From NCBI RefSeq assembly GCF_905220705.1, contig NZ_CAJNAT010000031.1, positions 1-64,000 on the forward strand: a DNA stretch of 64,000 bases, in the 5' to 3' direction. The position numbers and the translations under genes are program-made. Positions 62,347-64,000 of the stretch are shown in pieces. Below the pieces are notes generated by a model, which saw only the letters and a list, made by a program, of their open reading frames with translations, ran no database searches and was not told where the DNA came from. Source of the DNA: Paraburkholderia domus (lineage in GTDB: Bacteria; Pseudomonadota; Gammaproteobacteria; Burkholderiales; Burkholderiaceae). The number at the start of each line of letters is the position of its first letter. Position 1 is the first letter of the stretch.

Positions 62347-62628
62347 TTTTTTGCCTGCGCGGCGCTTTGTTGTCTGTTTGCCTGCGGCGTTGGGCTTTGC
62401 CTGGTTTTTTGCCTGCGCGGCGCTTTTTGGTTGTCTGCCTAGGGCGTTGGCCTTTCCTTGCATTCTTTTTGGTCTATTAGCGTTGCCCCTGTGCGGGGCG
62501 GCACCTACTTCTCTTTGCTGCTGCAAAGAGAAGTAGGCAAGAGAAAGCAGCTCACACCGCCAATTTTTAAGCGGGTCCCCCGCGCAGTCACGGTAGTGGT
62601 GCATCTGGAATCCGTGCCTTCGCACATT
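62347..62628. repeat. Left arm of a ~280-base inverted repeat
   Basis: Its reverse complement recurs at 62858-63140. The arm contains a tandem repeat of about 58 bases at its outer end (TTTTTTGCCTGCGCGGCGCT recurs), a 15-bp hairpin (62504-62537, arms CCTACTTCTCTTTGC and GCAAAGAGAAGTAGG) and GCCCCTGTGCGGGGC. The inner 190 bases are almost identical between arms; the outer 90 are diverged but alignable. Confidence 0.93.
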
Positions 62629-62857
62629 CAGCCCTGGTGACAAGGCATTCATACTTCCGGCGGCGCTGCGCGCACCGAAACGTACTTCACTAAACCACCC
62701 GCTACGGTTTCGCACTCGCGCGTCATTCGGCGCTTCGCCGAGGCAAAGCCGATGGCTCCCACCACGCGCAACCGAAGCCCCAGGTTTCCCTGGCAGACCC
62801 ATCCGCGACGCACGCAGTGCGGAGTGGGAACTGATGAGCCCTTGGTCACTAGCGTCA
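62629..62857. other. Spacer of the inverted repeat
   Basis: 229 bases between the arms. Open frames run through it, but their translations only mirror the repeat arms; no gene recognised. Confidence 0.5.
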
Positions 62858-63140
62858 AATGCGCGAGGGCACGGATTCCAGATGCACCACTACCGTAACT
62901 GCGCGGGGGGCCCGCTTAAAAATTGGCGGTGTGAGCTGCTTTCTCTTGCCTACTTCTCTTTGCAGCAGCAAAGAGAAGTAGGTGCCGCCCCGCACAGGGG
63001 CAACGCTAATAGACCAAAAAGAATGCAAGGAAAGGCCAACGCCGCAGGGCAACCAGACAAAAAGTGCCGCGCCGGCAAAAAAACCAGGCAAAGCCCAACG
63101 CCCTAGGCATACAACCCAAAAGCGCCCCGCAGGCAAAAAA
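62858..63140. repeat. Right arm of the inverted repeat
   Basis: Reverse complement of 62347-62628, including its own 15-bp hairpin (62949-62982). Outer end AGCGCCCCGCAGGCAAAAAA. The arms are head to head, as for two copies of one dispersed repeat inserted in opposite directions. Confidence 0.93.
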
Positions 63141-63151
63141 ACAACCCATCT

Positions 63152-63616
63152 TCAAAGCCTCTGCTCAACAGCAAGCAAAAAAATCCGCACCCATTGCTTA
63201 GCTTGCCGCTCGCCCAGCATGGGCAAAACCCACCCTTGGCGTTTAGCGTCTTTGACCTTCAAAGCGACCTGCCATTGAGCCCCATGGCCTTGCACCTCAG
63301 CCCCAAGCAGATCGGCAAAAATATAATCCCCCTGCTCGCCGCCAAGGCGAATCTCACATAGCCGCTTGCCGGCAGCAAGCCGAACCGACCCCCAGGTCCC
63401 TTTAACCTCATGAGTCCAATCGCCATCGCGAATATTGGGAGCGACTTCCTTCCGGCGCCGCCACCAATAAACACCCGCAGCAATCAAAAGCAAAACAACA
63501 AGAACAGCAACCCCAACAGCAACCGCCAAACCAAAAGCCGCCTGCAAGGCATAAAACGCCCGCACTGCGCCATACACCAGCGCGATCAGCGCAATCAATG
63601 CAACAACAATCGGCAT
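63152..63616 (-). CDS. Two-span membrane protein of unknown function
   Basis: 154-residue protein. Two hydrophobic helices (about residues 3-25 and 30-50, MPIVVALIALIALVYGAVRA and AVAVGVAVLVVLLLIAAGVYWW) are followed by a basic stretch (RRRKEV) and a soluble domain of about 95 residues (GDWTHEVKGTWGSVRLAAGKRLCEIRLGGEQGDYIFADLLGAEVQ). No family recognised. The start at 63616 is chosen because the helix begins there; an upstream start would add 30 Arg/Leu-rich residues. It ends only 11 bases beyond the right repeat arm. Confidence 0.75.
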   Translation of the reverse strand: MPIVVALIALIALVYGAVRAFYALQAAFGLAVAVGVAVLVVLLLIAAGVYWWRRRKEVAPNIRDGDWTHEVKGTWGSVRLAAGKRLCEIRLGGEQGDYIFADLLGAEVQGHGAQWQVALKVKDAKRQGWVLPMLGERQAKQWVRIFLLAVEQRL

Positions 63617-63717
63617 CGCAAGCTCGCTAGTGAAAAAAATCAGCCTGGCACGGCGCAGCCCCAAATCTCGCAGCAAAAAACCATTGCGAAAAATGCGCAG
63701 CCGCACTTGGCAAAGCG

Positions 63718-64000
63718 TTACGGCTGCTTATGTGTCGCCACCCAATCCTTCACCGCCTTCAGCGTGTTCTCAACGTGCTTCTCCGGCGACAGGCTCGTGT
63801 ACTCGTAAATGATTTTGCCGTCCGGCGCAATCACGTATGACACGCGATTGGCCATCGAGCTATGCATCGGCAAACCGGCGTCATAGGCGCCGATCACCTT
63901 CGAGTCCGCGTCCGCCGCCACCGGGAATTTGCTGCGGCATTCGCTCACCGAAAACTTCGTCAACGTGTCGATGTCGTCGTGCGACACGCCAATCACCGTC
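63718..64000 (-). CDS. Peroxiredoxin (AhpC/TSA or Bcp type), partial
   Basis: C-terminal portion (about 94 residues) of a thioredoxin-fold peroxidase that reduces peroxides; the N-terminus with the peroxidatic cysteine lies beyond the right edge. Seen: GVSHDDIDTLTKFSVSECRSKFPVAADADSKVIGAYDAGL and SYVIAPDGKIIYEYTSLSPEKHVENTLKAVKDW, the second half of the Prx fold. A cysteine in SECRSKF may be the resolving residue. Stop codon at 63718-63720. Confidence 0.85.
   Translation of the reverse strand, partial: TVIGVSHDDIDTLTKFSVSECRSKFPVAADADSKVIGAYDAGLPMHSSMANRVSYVIAPDGKIIYEYTSLSPEKHVENTLKAVKDWVATHKQP

Noticed and set aside
61699..62802. Long minus-strand frame across the mdtC end and left repeat arm
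   Set aside because: It translates the repeat arm and the antisense of mdtC; repeat-derived false gene.
1..64000. tRNA, rRNA or tmRNA genes
   Set aside because: No cloverleaf or rRNA-like sequence was found by eye in the intergenic gaps; absence cannot be proved without a search.

Overview
The window is GC-rich, densely coded chromosomal DNA from a beta-proteobacterium, most likely Burkholderia or Paraburkholderia. The evidence is a DUF4148 protein, the recC-recB-recD order, porin-like remains of the Burkholderia type and a large inverted repeat of a kind I associate with Paraburkholderia. No rRNA or tRNA gene and no CRISPR array was recognised. The last gene (peroxiredoxin) runs off the right edge.

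Layout. 1-1934: a group II intron with its maturase. 2057-7783: single genes, including a YdcF-type protein, an EAL phosphodiesterase and the ribosome-rescue factor ArfB. 7811-17279: recC, recB and recD on the minus strand with ATGA overlaps. 17502-24189: a FUSC transporter, an Lrp regulator diverging from a cysteine-dioxygenase-like gene, and an MscS channel. 24381-31918: an Rrf2 regulator and an NAD(P)-binding protein that share an operator, a DJ-1/PfpI protein, an orphan sensor kinase, an ammonium transporter behind a sigma-54 promoter, and crcB behind a fluoride riboswitch. 31971-39090: a serC homologue, a TPR/ATP-grasp protein, a universal stress protein, a glutamine synthetase, and small stress-type proteins.

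The most distinctive block is 39651-46917. A HutC-type GntR regulator with its own palindromic operator heads a tightly packed run: an AprA-like flavoprotein, an AprB-like double [4Fe-4S] ferredoxin, a complete NitT/TauT-type ABC importer, a HEAT-repeat protein and a DUF971 protein. This looks like a dedicated uptake and redox system for an anion, probably an organosulfur compound. It is the best candidate here for an incompletely described system.

46958-51477 holds a diguanylate cyclase with a shortened membrane domain, a patatin phospholipase and KatG. 51478-53257 is poor in genes, with a porin remnant, a coupled micro-ORF, DUF4148, a probable minus-strand small RNA and two strong dyads in front of an IclR gene. 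54472-62343 is an MdtABC-type RND efflux operon whose adaptor ends in a collagen-like tail. It is followed by a 0.8 kb inverted repeat with near-perfect hairpins, a small membrane protein and the partial peroxiredoxin.
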